Virus record (IMG/VR): IMGVR_UViG_3300042922_000700
Span: 1-42,512 of that record
DNA from: a virus
Reading direction: 5' to 3' (one strand)
Length of the DNA: 42,512 nucleotides
Below the pieces are notes generated by a model. The model saw only the letters and a list, made by a program, of their open reading frames with translations. It was not told the origin of the DNA and did not search any database. Both the position numbers and the translations under genes were made by a program. Shown here in pieces: positions 14,500 through 22,218 of the stretch (its first letter is position 1; every line of letters begins with the position of its first letter).

Positions 14500-14708
14500 C
14501 CGCATCTGTTGGGGGCGAACCGCTAGCTACCGGGCGCCTTAAACGAGGTCAAGCTTCGTCGGACCCGCCCATCCCTGAACCTGTATCCGCCAACCCTCCG
14601 GTCAAATATCCCACGGGGCCTCGAGCCATCACATTGGATTACCGCGGAGCCGAGTGCGGCGGACACAAACCCCTGATTGATCTCCCACCCCAAGAACCGG
14701 GACACGCC
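14500..14708 (+). other. Gap with inverted copy of the 1.59-kb 19-mer
   Basis: No gene is seen in these 209 bases. Positions 14674-14692 are the exact reverse complement of 1589-1607. Confidence 0.45.
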
Positions 14709-14880
14709 ATGGACGAACGGGTCGGATGTGACGGGCCCCGCTGCCCAGCGCGCGCTCATCCATGTCCTCATCCTCGGCCGCTCGTTAGATTTCTGCGGTC
14801 ACCATGGCGACGCGTACATGCCCCGCCTACTCGAGGTCGCCGACATGCTCACCGACGACCGCATGACTGTCTACACCTGA
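14709..14880 (+). pseudogene. Frameshifted DUF7455-like zinc protein
   Basis: Frame 1 from ATG 14709 reads MDERVGCDGPRCPARA and then loses sense; the frame ending at 14880 reads RALIHVLILGRSLDFCGHHG and continues AYMPRLLEVADML. Joined, they give one small protein with a Cys-x4-Cys knuckle followed by FCGHH, the layout of small actinobacterial proteins of the DUF7455 kind. The join falls in a GC-dinucleotide run (14748-14755), where one more GC would restore the frame. It may be a slippage mutation, a sequencing error or, less likely, a programmed shift. Neither half has a strong ribosome site. Confidence 0.5.
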
Positions 14881-14895
14881 CGACTGGACACGGTG

Positions 14896-15024
14896 ATGAA
14901 TGCGCGCGATGACTTCGGAGTCTCCCAACTGCTGCGAGACGTGAAGCGACGTACCGACTGGGTTGAGCCCTTCCCCGAAGGTGACCACATCCTCGTCGCC
15001 AAGGAAGCAGGAGGCGACGACTGA
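14896..15024 (+). CDS. Small hypothetical protein (42 aa)
   Basis: The ATG (a GTG precedes it directly in frame) opens MNARDDFGVSQLLRDVKRRT, an acidic helical product. The stop overlaps the next ATG. No family. Confidence 0.5.
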   Translation: MNARDDFGVSQLLRDVKRRTDWVEPFPEGDHILVAKEAGGDD

Positions 15025-15206
15025 TGCTCGATGACCGTGTCGAACGGCTACTCATCAAAGCCGAGCAAGCCACCGACCGCAACGACATCGACCAAGCCGA
15101 GATGTACCGCACACTCGCCGGTCACGCCGCCTACCTCAACCGCAAAGAAGCGCGAGACATGAACCGCACCTTCCTCGGCATCGCCCGAACCGGAGACGAC
15201 ACATGA
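15024..15206 (+). CDS. Small helical hypothetical protein (60 aa)
   Basis: The product is one long charged helix pair (RLLIKAEQATDRNDIDQAEM, then YRTLAGHAAYLNRKEARD). It has overlapping starts and stops on both sides, and AGGAGG precedes its ATG. Function unknown. Confidence 0.55.
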   Translation: MLDDRVERLLIKAEQATDRNDIDQAEMYRTLAGHAAYLNRKEARDMNRTFLGIARTGDDT

Positions 15207-15307
15207 GCCACCTCGCCGCCATCGCTGCAGGTGCCGCCATCGTCGTCGTTGTGCAACGCACATGGCGTCGCGTATCCGTCTGGGCACTCTCCCGAGGCGA
15301 CTACTAG
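15203..15307 (+). CDS. Very small membrane protein (34 aa)
   Basis: One hydrophobic span (HLAAIAAGAAIVVVV) is followed by a basic tail (QRTWRRVSVWALSRGDY). ATGA overlap with the preceding gene. It closes the early module before the repeat patch at 15368. Confidence 0.5.
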   Translation: MSHLAAIAAGAAIVVVVQRTWRRVSVWALSRGDY

Positions 15308-15367
15308 TCACGCGCTCGTAAGACAGGCCGCAAACCTGTGGACAGTGAGCTTGTTTATGACGCTCGG

Positions 15368-15462
15368 AACGAGTCGTGGAACGAGTAGCGCACAGGCGCA
15401 TCGTGTCAAAACCGTACCAATATCGGTACGGTTCTGGCGCCAACGAGTGGCTTAGAACGAGT
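15368..15462 (+). repeat. Direct repeats flanking a central hairpin
   Basis: AACGAGT occurs four times: 15368-15374, 15380-15386, 15442-15448 and 15456-15462. Two copies stand on each side of a hairpin, AACCGTACC (15410-15418) pairing with GGTACGGTT (15425-15433). The hairpin arm shares CGGTACGG with the repeats at the candidate origin (6983). The patch sits in the only real gap between the early and structural genes, so it may be a late-gene control site, a second replication site or a partition-like site. Confidence 0.55.
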
Positions 15463-15488
15463 CGCGATTCAGGGAGACAGCGGAGGGC

Positions 15489-15746
15489 ATGATGAGCGGC
15501 ACACCGATCTACGACCGCCTTGCACGGGGCGACAAGCTGAACCCCTTCAAGAACGGACGGCGCGCACTCGTCTCAGATGACCGGCAGCTGACCGTCCCCG
15601 TCGAGCGGCCAGTCGAGGACGCTCTCAACCGTCTCACGGAACACCACTTCGAGGCCGCAGTAGCAGCGCTCGCACCCTTCGGCTTGCACCCCTACGACGT
15701 CGCACGCCCGACATACGAGCGCGTGGTCTACGAAGACGAGGTGTGA
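15489..15746 (+). CDS. Hypothetical protein (85 aa)
   Basis: ATG 15489 and ATG 15492 adjoin; GGAGGG upstream fits 15492 slightly better. The product begins MSGTPIYDRLARGDKLNPFK and has a helical, acidic C-terminus. First gene after the repeat patch. No family recognised. Confidence 0.55.
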   Translation: MMSGTPIYDRLARGDKLNPFKNGRRALVSDDRQLTVPVERPVEDALNRLTEHHFEAAVAALAPFGLHPYDVARPTYERVVYEDEV

Positions 15747-15916
15747 TCGTGGGTGCGAACGAGAAAGCTGCGGCGACCTACCACCCGTCGTATGCCTGCG
15801 AGTCCTGCACCTGCAACTACCCTTCCTACCTCGCAGCCCTCGACTGCGCAGAACAAGACGCACTCGAACGCGAAGACCGAGCCAACGGACGCCTCTACCG
15901 CTCACACCGCGGATAA
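15743..15916 (+). CDS. Small cysteine-containing protein (57 aa)
   Basis: GTG 15743 overlaps the preceding stop; GTG 15749 is an in-frame alternative. The product holds CESCTCNYP and a further cysteine (LDCAEQD) and ends in a charged helix. It may bind a metal. Role unknown. Confidence 0.5.
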   Translation: MIVGANEKAAATYHPSYACESCTCNYPSYLAALDCAEQDALEREDRANGRLYRSHRG

Positions 15917-15945
15917 CTGACTGACCCTTCCCCCGGAGGTGCCAA

Positions 15946-16251
15946 TTGGCTGACCACACGATCACCGCCGACGAGGTCGGGGCATACAACCTCGAACTCA
16001 CCGCAGGACAACCCGTCACCGTCCGAATCGACACCCGCTACGCATCCCTCGCTTACTCCGTGCGTGTCTTCGCGCAGACCGGTGACAGCCCCGTCTTCGC
16101 ACGACTCGGCGATCAGGTAGCCGTCGCGGACCCGAAAGCACTTATCGTGCCCATCGGATCCTGGACCGACATCGACCTCGGATACACCGACGCCGCCACC
16201 ATCTCCATCGTCAGCGAAGACAACGCAACCGTATCGGTAGCCCGCCAATGA
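15946..16251 (+). CDS. Small beta-rich structural protein candidate
   Basis: The product has 101 residues with a TTG start and GGAGG 6 nt upstream. The sequence is beta-rich (HTITADEVGAYNLELT, QPVTVRIDTRYASLAYSV, ATISIVSEDNATVSVA) with no cysteine, like an immunoglobulin-type or jelly-roll decoration or fibre domain. It is coupled to the coiled-coil protein downstream; the two probably form part of a fibre or head decoration. The function is inferred from fold style and position. Confidence 0.5.
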   Translation: MADHTITADEVGAYNLELTAGQPVTVRIDTRYASLAYSVRVFAQTGDSPVFARLGDQVAVADPKALIVPIGSWTDIDLGYTDAATISIVSEDNATVSVARQ

Positions 16252-17051
16252 CCCGCGGCTACGTACCCGACTCAACCTCCGCCACACGAGCCATCGCCCT
16301 CGCAAACAACGCACGGCAGATGGTCCTCAACCGTGACCCCCGATTCACCGACCTCGCAGCGATCGTCACCCAACTGACCGGCGACCTGCGAACCCTGAAC
16401 GGCAACCTGGCCGACGCCGTCAACGCCCTCGCCGCGAACACCTCAGCAGACCAGGCCACCCGCACCCAGCTCAACAACATCGGCGCGCAAGTCACATCAG
16501 TCGGCACAGAGCTCGCACGACTCGACAACGAACTCGAGATCGCAACCGCCGGCCTCGCAGCATCAGACGCAGAACTCGCAGCACGCATCACCACCGTCGA
16601 AGAAGACATCGACAGTGAAGCAATCGCACGAGCCAACGCTGACGCTGCAGAAGCACGCGCACGAGCAGACGCCGACACCGCCAACCAAACCAAACAAGCA
16701 GCAGCCATCGCCGCCGAAACAGCAGCACGGCAAGCAGCAGACGCCGCACTCGCATCACGAGCCGCAGCCCTCGAAAACTACATGCCCGCCGTCACATCAG
16801 GCCGCGCATCCAAGCCCAGCCTCATCATGGCAGCCGGCGCAACAACCGACATCCTCGTCACCTTCGACACCCCAGCACCCGACACCAACTACGTACCCGT
16901 ACCCGTACTCGACGCACCCAACCTTGCACTCTTCAGCATCGTCGGATTCCCCACCAAAACCCGGGAAGCAGTCACCGTACGCGTACGCACCAGCGCAGTC
17001 ATCGGCGTCGGCATCACACTCAACATCACCGTCATCGCACTCAAGCTGTAA
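16248..17051 (+). CDS. Coiled-coil fibre-like minor structural protein
   Basis: This is a 267-residue protein. Residues ~20-175 form a long, regular alanine-rich coiled coil (heptads such as DAAEARARADADTANQ), and the last ~85 residues form a beta domain (TTDILVTFDTPAPDTNYV, ALFSIVGF, GVGITLNITVIAL). This layout is typical of trimeric fibres or whiskers. It lies upstream of terminase, which is unusual for a tail fibre. The coding strand here is strongly C- and A-rich, unlike the structural genes from 17.4 kb onward. Confidence 0.6.
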   Translation: MTRGYVPDSTSATRAIALANNARQMVLNRDPRFTDLAAIVTQLTGDLRTLNGNLADAVNALAANTSADQATRTQLNNIGAQVTSVGTELARLDNELEIATAGLAASDAELAARITTVEEDIDSEAIARANADAAEARARADADTANQTKQAAAIAAETAARQAADAALASRAAALENYMPAVTSGRASKPSLIMAAGATTDILVTFDTPAPDTNYVPVPVLDAPNLALFSIVGFPTKTREAVTVRVRTSAVIGVGITLNITVIALKL

Positions 17052-17332
17052 TGCCAGGCGAAGGACGACCCTGGCGCAGAGAAGCAGCCGCCTACCGACG
17101 CGAGTGCCAACGGGTCAACGCATCGTGCTGGATCTGCCGCGGCCAACGCGGACCCATCCAATACGACGCACCACCACGCACACCACTCAGCTTCACCATC
17201 GACCACAAGACACCCACCTCACACGGCGGGGCCATGGTCAACCGCAACAACTGGGCACCCGCACACTTCAGCTGCAACAGCAGCCGCGGTAACGCCTCAC
17301 GTGGCGACTTTCCAAGCAGCCGCCGCTGGTGA
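17051..17332 (+). CDS. HNH endonuclease of the packaging module
   Basis: The 93-residue product has CWICRG near residue 26, the HNH core SFTIDHKTPTSHGG near 47-60 and NNWAPAHFSCNSSRGN near 66-81. Short HNH proteins next to terminase are a known packaging component; HK97 gp74 works with terminase at cos cleavage. This differs from the HNH_3 proteins of the early region. The ATG overlaps the previous stop. Confidence 0.88.
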   Translation: MPGEGRPWRREAAAYRRECQRVNASCWICRGQRGPIQYDAPPRTPLSFTIDHKTPTSHGGAMVNRNNWAPAHFSCNSSRGNASRGDFPSSRRW

Positions 17333-17693
17333 TCGAACCCGACCATCGACACAAGGGGTGGGGCCGGGGCCTCGAGGGGTCCTCTGGCGGTCGGTCACCG
17401 GGGAGGCGACCCTTCTCTCCCCGCAACAAATCGGGGCTCTCATACGGACGGCGGTGCCTGTTGTGTCGGTGCAGTCGAGCGTGACGGCGGAGCTTGAGGG
17501 GCGGTCGGTTCCGGGTTGGAAGCGGGAGTTGCTGTTGACGTTGGCGGAAGCGATGGATACGTCTCCGAATGCGTCGATCGCGAAGGAATTGCGGTCGTTG
17601 ATGGATGACGTTGGTGCTAAGCCGGCGGCGGTGGGGGATGTGAGCGATGACCTTGCTGCAAAGCGCGCCGCTCGTCGTTCCGCCGCGGGTTAG
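17301..17693 (+). CDS. Terminase small subunit (probable)
   Basis: The 130-codon frame precedes and overlaps the large subunit. The C-terminal half is typical of small terminases in this phage group: a long helix (WKRELLLTLAEAMDTSPNAS), AKELRSLMDDV, then a disordered charged end (DDLAAKRAARRSAAG). The start is uncertain: GTG 17301 lies inside the HNH gene and GTG 17358 is in frame, but neither has a good ribosome site. The family assignment relies mostly on position. Confidence 0.6.
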   Translation: MATFQAAAAGDRTRPSTQGVGPGPRGVLWRSVTGEATLLSPQQIGALIRTAVPVVSVQSSVTAELEGRSVPGWKRELLLTLAEAMDTSPNASIAKELRSLMDDVGAKPAAVGDVSDDLAAKRAARRSAAG

Positions 17694-19131
17694 GTCTGTT
17701 CCGGAGTATTCGTTTACGTCTGGTGTTGAGGCGATTGAGCTCGCTGATTCTGTCGGTTTGGATGCTGACGATTGGCAGCAGGCTGCTGTGTTCGACATCC
17801 TCGGCGAGGATGACCACGGCAAGTGGGCGTCGTTCGAGTCGGCGGTGATTGTCCCGCGCCAGAACGGCAAGGGCACGATCTTCGAGATTGTCCAGCTGGC
17901 CGATCTGTTCCTGTTCTCGAGCGCGCAGCGTGACTTCCTGGCGATCCACACGGCGCACGAGTTCAAGACCGCTCAAGAGGCGTTTCGGCGCCTGCTGTTC
18001 TGGGTCGAGAACACCGATTGGTTGCGCAAGAAGGTCAAGCGGGTTTCGACTGCGCATGGTGAAGAGGGCATTGAGCTTCTGAACGGAGCTCGTCAGCGCT
18101 TCCTGGCTCGTTCGAACGGTTCAGGCCGTGGGTTCTCGTGTGACCGCCTCGGTTACGACGAGGCTTATCATCTTCCCGAGGAGACGGTAGCTGCTTCTCT
18201 GCCGGCGCTGTCTGCTCGTCCGAATCCGTCGGTTATCTACGCGTCTTCCGCGCCTCGCGGCGACCAGTACGGTCTTGTTCTGCGTCGTGTGATGCGTCGC
18301 GGACGGCAGGAGCCCGAGACCAAGGGCGATCCGAAGCCGGCACAGGACCCGAACCTTTGCTACATCGAGTACAGCGCTGATCCGAAGGCTGATCTTGATG
18401 ATCCGGCTGCACGGTTGCAAGCGAATCCTGGTGCGTCGTCCTCGCGCGGAGTTCCGTCGCTTGAGTACATGGACAAAGAGCGCGCGGGCATGTCTGAGGT
18501 CGCGTTCGCTCGTGAACGTCTAGGAATCCTGGACGAGCACGAGGGTGCTGCGGTCGTTGATTTGGACGTCTGGGATGACCTCGCTGAGGTTGGGGCGCAG
18601 CCGTTGGATCCGGTGGCTTTCGCTATCGATGTGAACCCGGATTCGTCGTTCTCGAGCATTGCGGTGTCGGGCACGACGGCTGAGGGCCGGTTGTTCGCAT
18701 CGGTCGTTGAGCGTCGCCGTGGCACGGGTTGGGTTGTCGACTTCGTCGAGGATCTCGTTTCGAAGTGGAACCCGACGTCGGTCACTCTCGACGCGATTAG
18801 TCCTGCGGGTGCGTTGCTCCCCGCGTTCGCCGAGCGAGGTGTCGAGGTGGACGTGGTTACGACTTCTCAGTACGGGCAGGCGTGCGGAGCGTTCAAGGCG
18901 GCGGTTGATGAGCGCCGGATGATCCATGAGGGTCAGCCGGGTCTCAGGGCGGCTCTGGAGGCGGCACGGAAGCGCCCCCTGGGCGACTCTGGCCTGTGGG
19001 GCTGGCATCGCCGGGACACGACGGACATCACGCCGTTGGTAGCGGCAACTTTGGCAACGTTCGCGCATGTGCGGACATCGGGTGCTGCGATGCAGACGCC
19101 TGTCGATACGCGAGTTGTCGTGTTCAGGTGA
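17647..19131 (+). CDS. Terminase large subunit
   Basis: This 494-residue protein is the ATPase-nuclease that drives DNA into the prohead. The ATPase has a Walker A-like PRQNGKG at residues 70-76 and Walker B RLGYDEAYH with D171-E172. The nuclease half has FAIDVNPDSS (D328) and LDAISPAGA (D382), typical metal-binding acidic positions. Length is normal for the family. The ATG lies inside the end of the small-subunit frame. Confidence 0.93.
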   Translation: MTLLQSAPLVVPPRVRSVPEYSFTSGVEAIELADSVGLDADDWQQAAVFDILGEDDHGKWASFESAVIVPRQNGKGTIFEIVQLADLFLFSSAQRDFLAIHTAHEFKTAQEAFRRLLFWVENTDWLRKKVKRVSTAHGEEGIELLNGARQRFLARSNGSGRGFSCDRLGYDEAYHLPEETVAASLPALSARPNPSVIYASSAPRGDQYGLVLRRVMRRGRQEPETKGDPKPAQDPNLCYIEYSADPKADLDDPAARLQANPGASSSRGVPSLEYMDKERAGMSEVAFARERLGILDEHEGAAVVDLDVWDDLAEVGAQPLDPVAFAIDVNPDSSFSSIAVSGTTAEGRLFASVVERRRGTGWVVDFVEDLVSKWNPTSVTLDAISPAGALLPAFAERGVEVDVVTTSQYGQACGAFKAAVDERRMIHEGQPGLRAALEAARKRPLGDSGLWGWHRRDTTDITPLVAATLATFAHVRTSGAAMQTPVDTRVVVFR

Positions 19132-19144
19132 AGGGGGTGGGCGT

Positions 19145-20503
19145 GTGGTCCTGTCTGTGACGGAGAACTCGTTCATCACGAGCCTGCAAACGACGTTGGT
19201 GAGCTCTCGGCCGGCGACGACGACGTTGGATGAGTATTACGAGGGTGGGCACAAGCTGAAGCAGCTTGGCCTGTCGATTCCGCCTGAGCTTGAGGCGTTT
19301 TCGGTGGTGTTGAACTGGCCTCGGGTGACGGTTGACGCTCTTGAGCGTCGTCTGGATGTGCAGGGGTTCCGTGCTGGTGATGGGAAGCCGGATCAGGGCC
19401 TGTGGGATGTGTGGCAGTACAACAACATGGATGAGCGTGCGTCGTTCGCTCACACTGATGCGCTGGCTCTTGCCCGTTCGTACGTGTGTATCGGGACGAA
19501 TGAGGCTGATCGGCGTTACCCGCTGATCACGATTGAGTCGCCTTACGAGATGATCGCGATTCGGGATCCCCGGACGCATCGTGTGACTGCAGCTCTGCGG
19601 TCGTACGACCCTGCTGACGGCATCGGGCTCGATAAGCGTGTGACGTTGTACATGCCGAACTACACGCGCTGGCTGGTGCGTGATGGTGGCGAGTGGGTAG
19701 ACGAGTTCGCCCCCGACATCCACAACCTCGGGTCTGTTCCGGTGGTTCCTCTGGTGAACCGGAACCGCGCTACTCGTCGCTACCGTCCGTTCGGGGTGCT
19801 TGAGGGCGTTTCGGAGATGTCGGACATCATTCCGGTGGCTGATTCTGCGTCTCGTGCGATCACGAATGCGCAGTTGCTGCAGGAGACGATGGTTGCGCCG
19901 GCTCGTGGTGTTCTGGGTGCGACTAAGGGTGACTTCGTTGATCAGCAGGGCAACCCGCTGTCGGCGTGGCAAACGTACTTCGGTTCTGTGTGGGCGATGG
20001 CGAACAAGGATGCGAAGACGTTCCAGTTCGATGCCGCAGACATGAAGAACATCGAGACGATCGTGAACGTGTACGCGCGTCAGGCGTCGAGTGTGGGTTC
20101 GCTGCCGGTCGAGTATTACGGGCTGAACACGGAGAACCCGCCGTCTGCTGATGGGCAGCGTGCGGGTGAGACGCGGCTGATTAAGAACGCGGAGCGGAAG
20201 CAGACGTCGTTCGGTCATTCGTGGGAGACCGTGATGCGGTTCGTTGAGCGGTTCCGGACTGGTTCGTGGGACCTGTCGAACACCCGGATTGAGACGATCT
20301 GGCGGGATGCGGGCACGCCGACTGTTGCTCAGGTGACGGATGCGGTTGTGAAGCGTTACCAGACGGGTCTTGTCGATTGGGAGACGGCTCAGGAGCGCAT
20401 GGGGGAGACCCCGGCGGCAATTGAGCAGATGAAGACGCGTCGTGAGGCTGATTTCGAGGCGTCGTTTACGGCTGGCGTGCAGCGGTTCGTCGAAGAGGAG
20501 TAG
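19145..20503 (+). CDS. Portal protein (SPP1 gp6-like)
   Basis: The 452-residue product forms the dodecameric channel at the capsid vertex. The sequence style is typical of actinophage portals: YYEGGHKLKQLG near the N-terminus, RLDVQGFR, then ITNAQLLQETMVAPARG in the core, and RFVERFRTGSWDL near the stem and crown region. GTG 19145 was chosen because AGGGGGTG lies upstream; the open frame runs 78 nt further back into terminase. It is followed by the MuF-type gene. Confidence 0.9.
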   Translation: MVLSVTENSFITSLQTTLVSSRPATTTLDEYYEGGHKLKQLGLSIPPELEAFSVVLNWPRVTVDALERRLDVQGFRAGDGKPDQGLWDVWQYNNMDERASFAHTDALALARSYVCIGTNEADRRYPLITIESPYEMIAIRDPRTHRVTAALRSYDPADGIGLDKRVTLYMPNYTRWLVRDGGEWVDEFAPDIHNLGSVPVVPLVNRNRATRRYRPFGVLEGVSEMSDIIPVADSASRAITNAQLLQETMVAPARGVLGATKGDFVDQQGNPLSAWQTYFGSVWAMANKDAKTFQFDAADMKNIETIVNVYARQASSVGSLPVEYYGLNTENPPSADGQRAGETRLIKNAERKQTSFGHSWETVMRFVERFRTGSWDLSNTRIETIWRDAGTPTVAQVTDAVVKRYQTGLVDWETAQERMGETPAAIEQMKTRREADFEASFTAGVQRFVEEE

Positions 20504-20506
20504 CCG

Positions 20507-21652
20507 ATGGCTATCGCTGACGAAGCGAGGGCGGTTCAGGATCGCGCGATTCGTCGGTCTGATCGTGCTGCGAATGCTGCTTTGGTGGCGTGGTGGCGTG
20601 TGGATGGTTCGGCGTTGGATGCGTCGTGGGATGCGGTTGTTCCTCAGGTTGAGGCTGTTGTGGCTGAGGCTGTGCGGGGTAACGCTGCGTCTGCTGGCCG
20701 GTTCACGTCGGCGGTGGCTGCTGCGGACGGCATGACGGGTGACGTTCTTGTCCCCGAGGCGTTCACGGGTGTGGATGGTTCGGGCCGTTCTATGCGGTCG
20801 TTGCTGCATGGTGCGGTGACGACGACGAAGCAGGCCATCGGCGCGGGCATGTCGATCCCGGACGCTCTAATCACTGGCGGTTCGTACCTGACGCTGATGT
20901 TGAAGACCGCGGTCGCTGATGTTGAGCGGTCATCGTCGATGTCTGCAGCTGCAGGCAAGGGTTACGTCCGTTATGTGCGCCTGGTGAATCCGGGCGCGTG
21001 CTATCGGTGCGCGATCATGGCCGGCTCAGACCGTTACCGGTCGAACTTCCTGCGGCATCCTGCATGCCGATGCAGCACGGTCCCTATCAAGGGCTCGAGC
21101 GTGCCGGACGGTTTGTTTTCGTCGCCTGAGGAGTATTTCGGTTCTCTGTCGCGGTCTGAGCAGGACCGGGTGTTTACGCCGGCTGGCGCCGAGGCGATCC
21201 GGTTGGGTGCTTCTCCGATCAGTGTTGTGAACGCTCGTCGTGGGGCGAAGCGGATGACGCCGACGCCAGGGTTCAGCCCGTCTCGGCTGCAGCGTTCGGT
21301 CATCGGGCGGCGTCCTGACGGTTCCCCGGTGATGGGGTACACGACGGTAGAGGCAACCACGCGCCGCGGGTCATTCGGTCGGCGGCAACGGTCCCTCGGG
21401 TCGGCTGAACAGCGTCTGGCCGGGTCGCGGTATTCGTCGTCGGCACGGCCTCGACTTATGCCGGAGTCGATCATCGAGCTCACTGACGACGTTGAGATGC
21501 GGCGCCTGCTTCTACGGGATGCCGGCTACCTCGAGCCCTTGATCGTGAACCTCGCCGATACCCGGGCGATAACGAACCGTGCAGCCCTGCAGGCCCGCGA
21601 TAAGGCCGCTGCGGACGCTTTCTACCGCTCCAAAGGCATCACGGTCACCTGA
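20507..21652 (+). CDS. MuF-like minor capsid/maturation protein
   Basis: This is a 381-residue protein. The N-terminal half is helical; around residues 150-195 comes the MuF core with the signature NPGACYRCAIMAG and HPACRCSTVP. MuF proteins sit inside the head near the portal, and in actinophages this gene is often labelled capsid maturation protease. The C-terminal third is polar and unassigned; it could carry an ejected activity as some MuF fusions do, but no such motif is clear. Confidence 0.85.
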   Translation: MAIADEARAVQDRAIRRSDRAANAALVAWWRVDGSALDASWDAVVPQVEAVVAEAVRGNAASAGRFTSAVAAADGMTGDVLVPEAFTGVDGSGRSMRSLLHGAVTTTKQAIGAGMSIPDALITGGSYLTLMLKTAVADVERSSSMSAAAGKGYVRYVRLVNPGACYRCAIMAGSDRYRSNFLRHPACRCSTVPIKGSSVPDGLFSSPEEYFGSLSRSEQDRVFTPAGAEAIRLGASPISVVNARRGAKRMTPTPGFSPSRLQRSVIGRRPDGSPVMGYTTVEATTRRGSFGRRQRSLGSAEQRLAGSRYSSSARPRLMPESIIELTDDVEMRRLLLRDAGYLEPLIVNLADTRAITNRAALQARDKAAADAFYRSKGITVT

Positions 21653-21655
21653 ACT

Positions 21656-21699
21656 TCCCGCGCTGCGGGAGAACACCCTGCACGTGCGATGCGTGCAGG
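21656..21699 (+). promoter_or_regulatory. Two stem-loops before the scaffold and capsid genes
   Basis: TCCCGC-GCT-GCGGGA (21656-21670) and CCTGCACG with CGTGCAGG (21677-21699) follow each other in the gap after the MuF gene. With no U tract they are more likely to be mRNA processing or stabilising structures for the capsid message than terminators. Confidence 0.5.
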
Positions 21700-21726
21700 C
21701 AACTTGAGCGATTCAAGGAGAAGAAC

Positions 21727-22200
21727 ATGTCGGATGAGAACCCTCAGGGCGACCCTGAAGCTCTCGGTGACGCTGGCAAGGCGGCTCTCGCCGCTGAACG
21801 CAAGCGCGCTAACGATGCAGAGAAGCAGGCGCGCGAAGCGCAGGCACGCATCAAGGAACTCGAGGAAAAGGACGCGACCGAGATCGAGAAGGCAACCCGC
21901 CGGATCGCTGAGCTCGAGTCCGCTAACCAGACCCTCACCACGGACCTGCAGACCCGCGACCGCACCATCCTGCGGCTCAACACGGGCATCGATGAGGGGC
22001 TTCCGAAGAACCTCATCCTGCGGCTGCAGGGCGACGACGAGGAAGCGCTGAAGGCAGACGCTGCGTCGCTCCGAGAACTCATCCCCGACAACACTCCTAG
22101 CCCTTTCCCGAAGGCGGACCCGTCTCAGGGCCCCAAGGGTGCGGGCAAGACAAGCAACGCCGACCTGTTCGCATCAGCGATGGATCAGGCCGGCCTCTAA
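21727..22200 (+). CDS. Scaffolding protein
   Basis: The 157-residue, very acidic product is almost wholly a coiled coil over residues ~20-85 (AALAAERKRANDAEKQAREA and onward), then a proline-rich, disordered segment and a short C-terminal helix (SNADLFASAMDQAGL), which in this family contacts the capsid protein. It guides prohead assembly. AAGGAG precedes the ATG. Position just before the major capsid gene is typical. Confidence 0.85.
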   Translation: MSDENPQGDPEALGDAGKAALAAERKRANDAEKQAREAQARIKELEEKDATEIEKATRRIAELESANQTLTTDLQTRDRTILRLNTGIDEGLPKNLILRLQGDDEEALKADAASLRELIPDNTPSPFPKADPSQGPKGAGKTSNADLFASAMDQAGL

Positions 22201-22218
22201 CAACCCCAAGGAGGGGTC

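Noticed and set aside
19124-20809. Long minus-strand frame of 561 codons
   Set aside because: It lies opposite the portal and MuF genes; its arginine- and histidine-rich composition is that of an antisense shadow in high-GC DNA.
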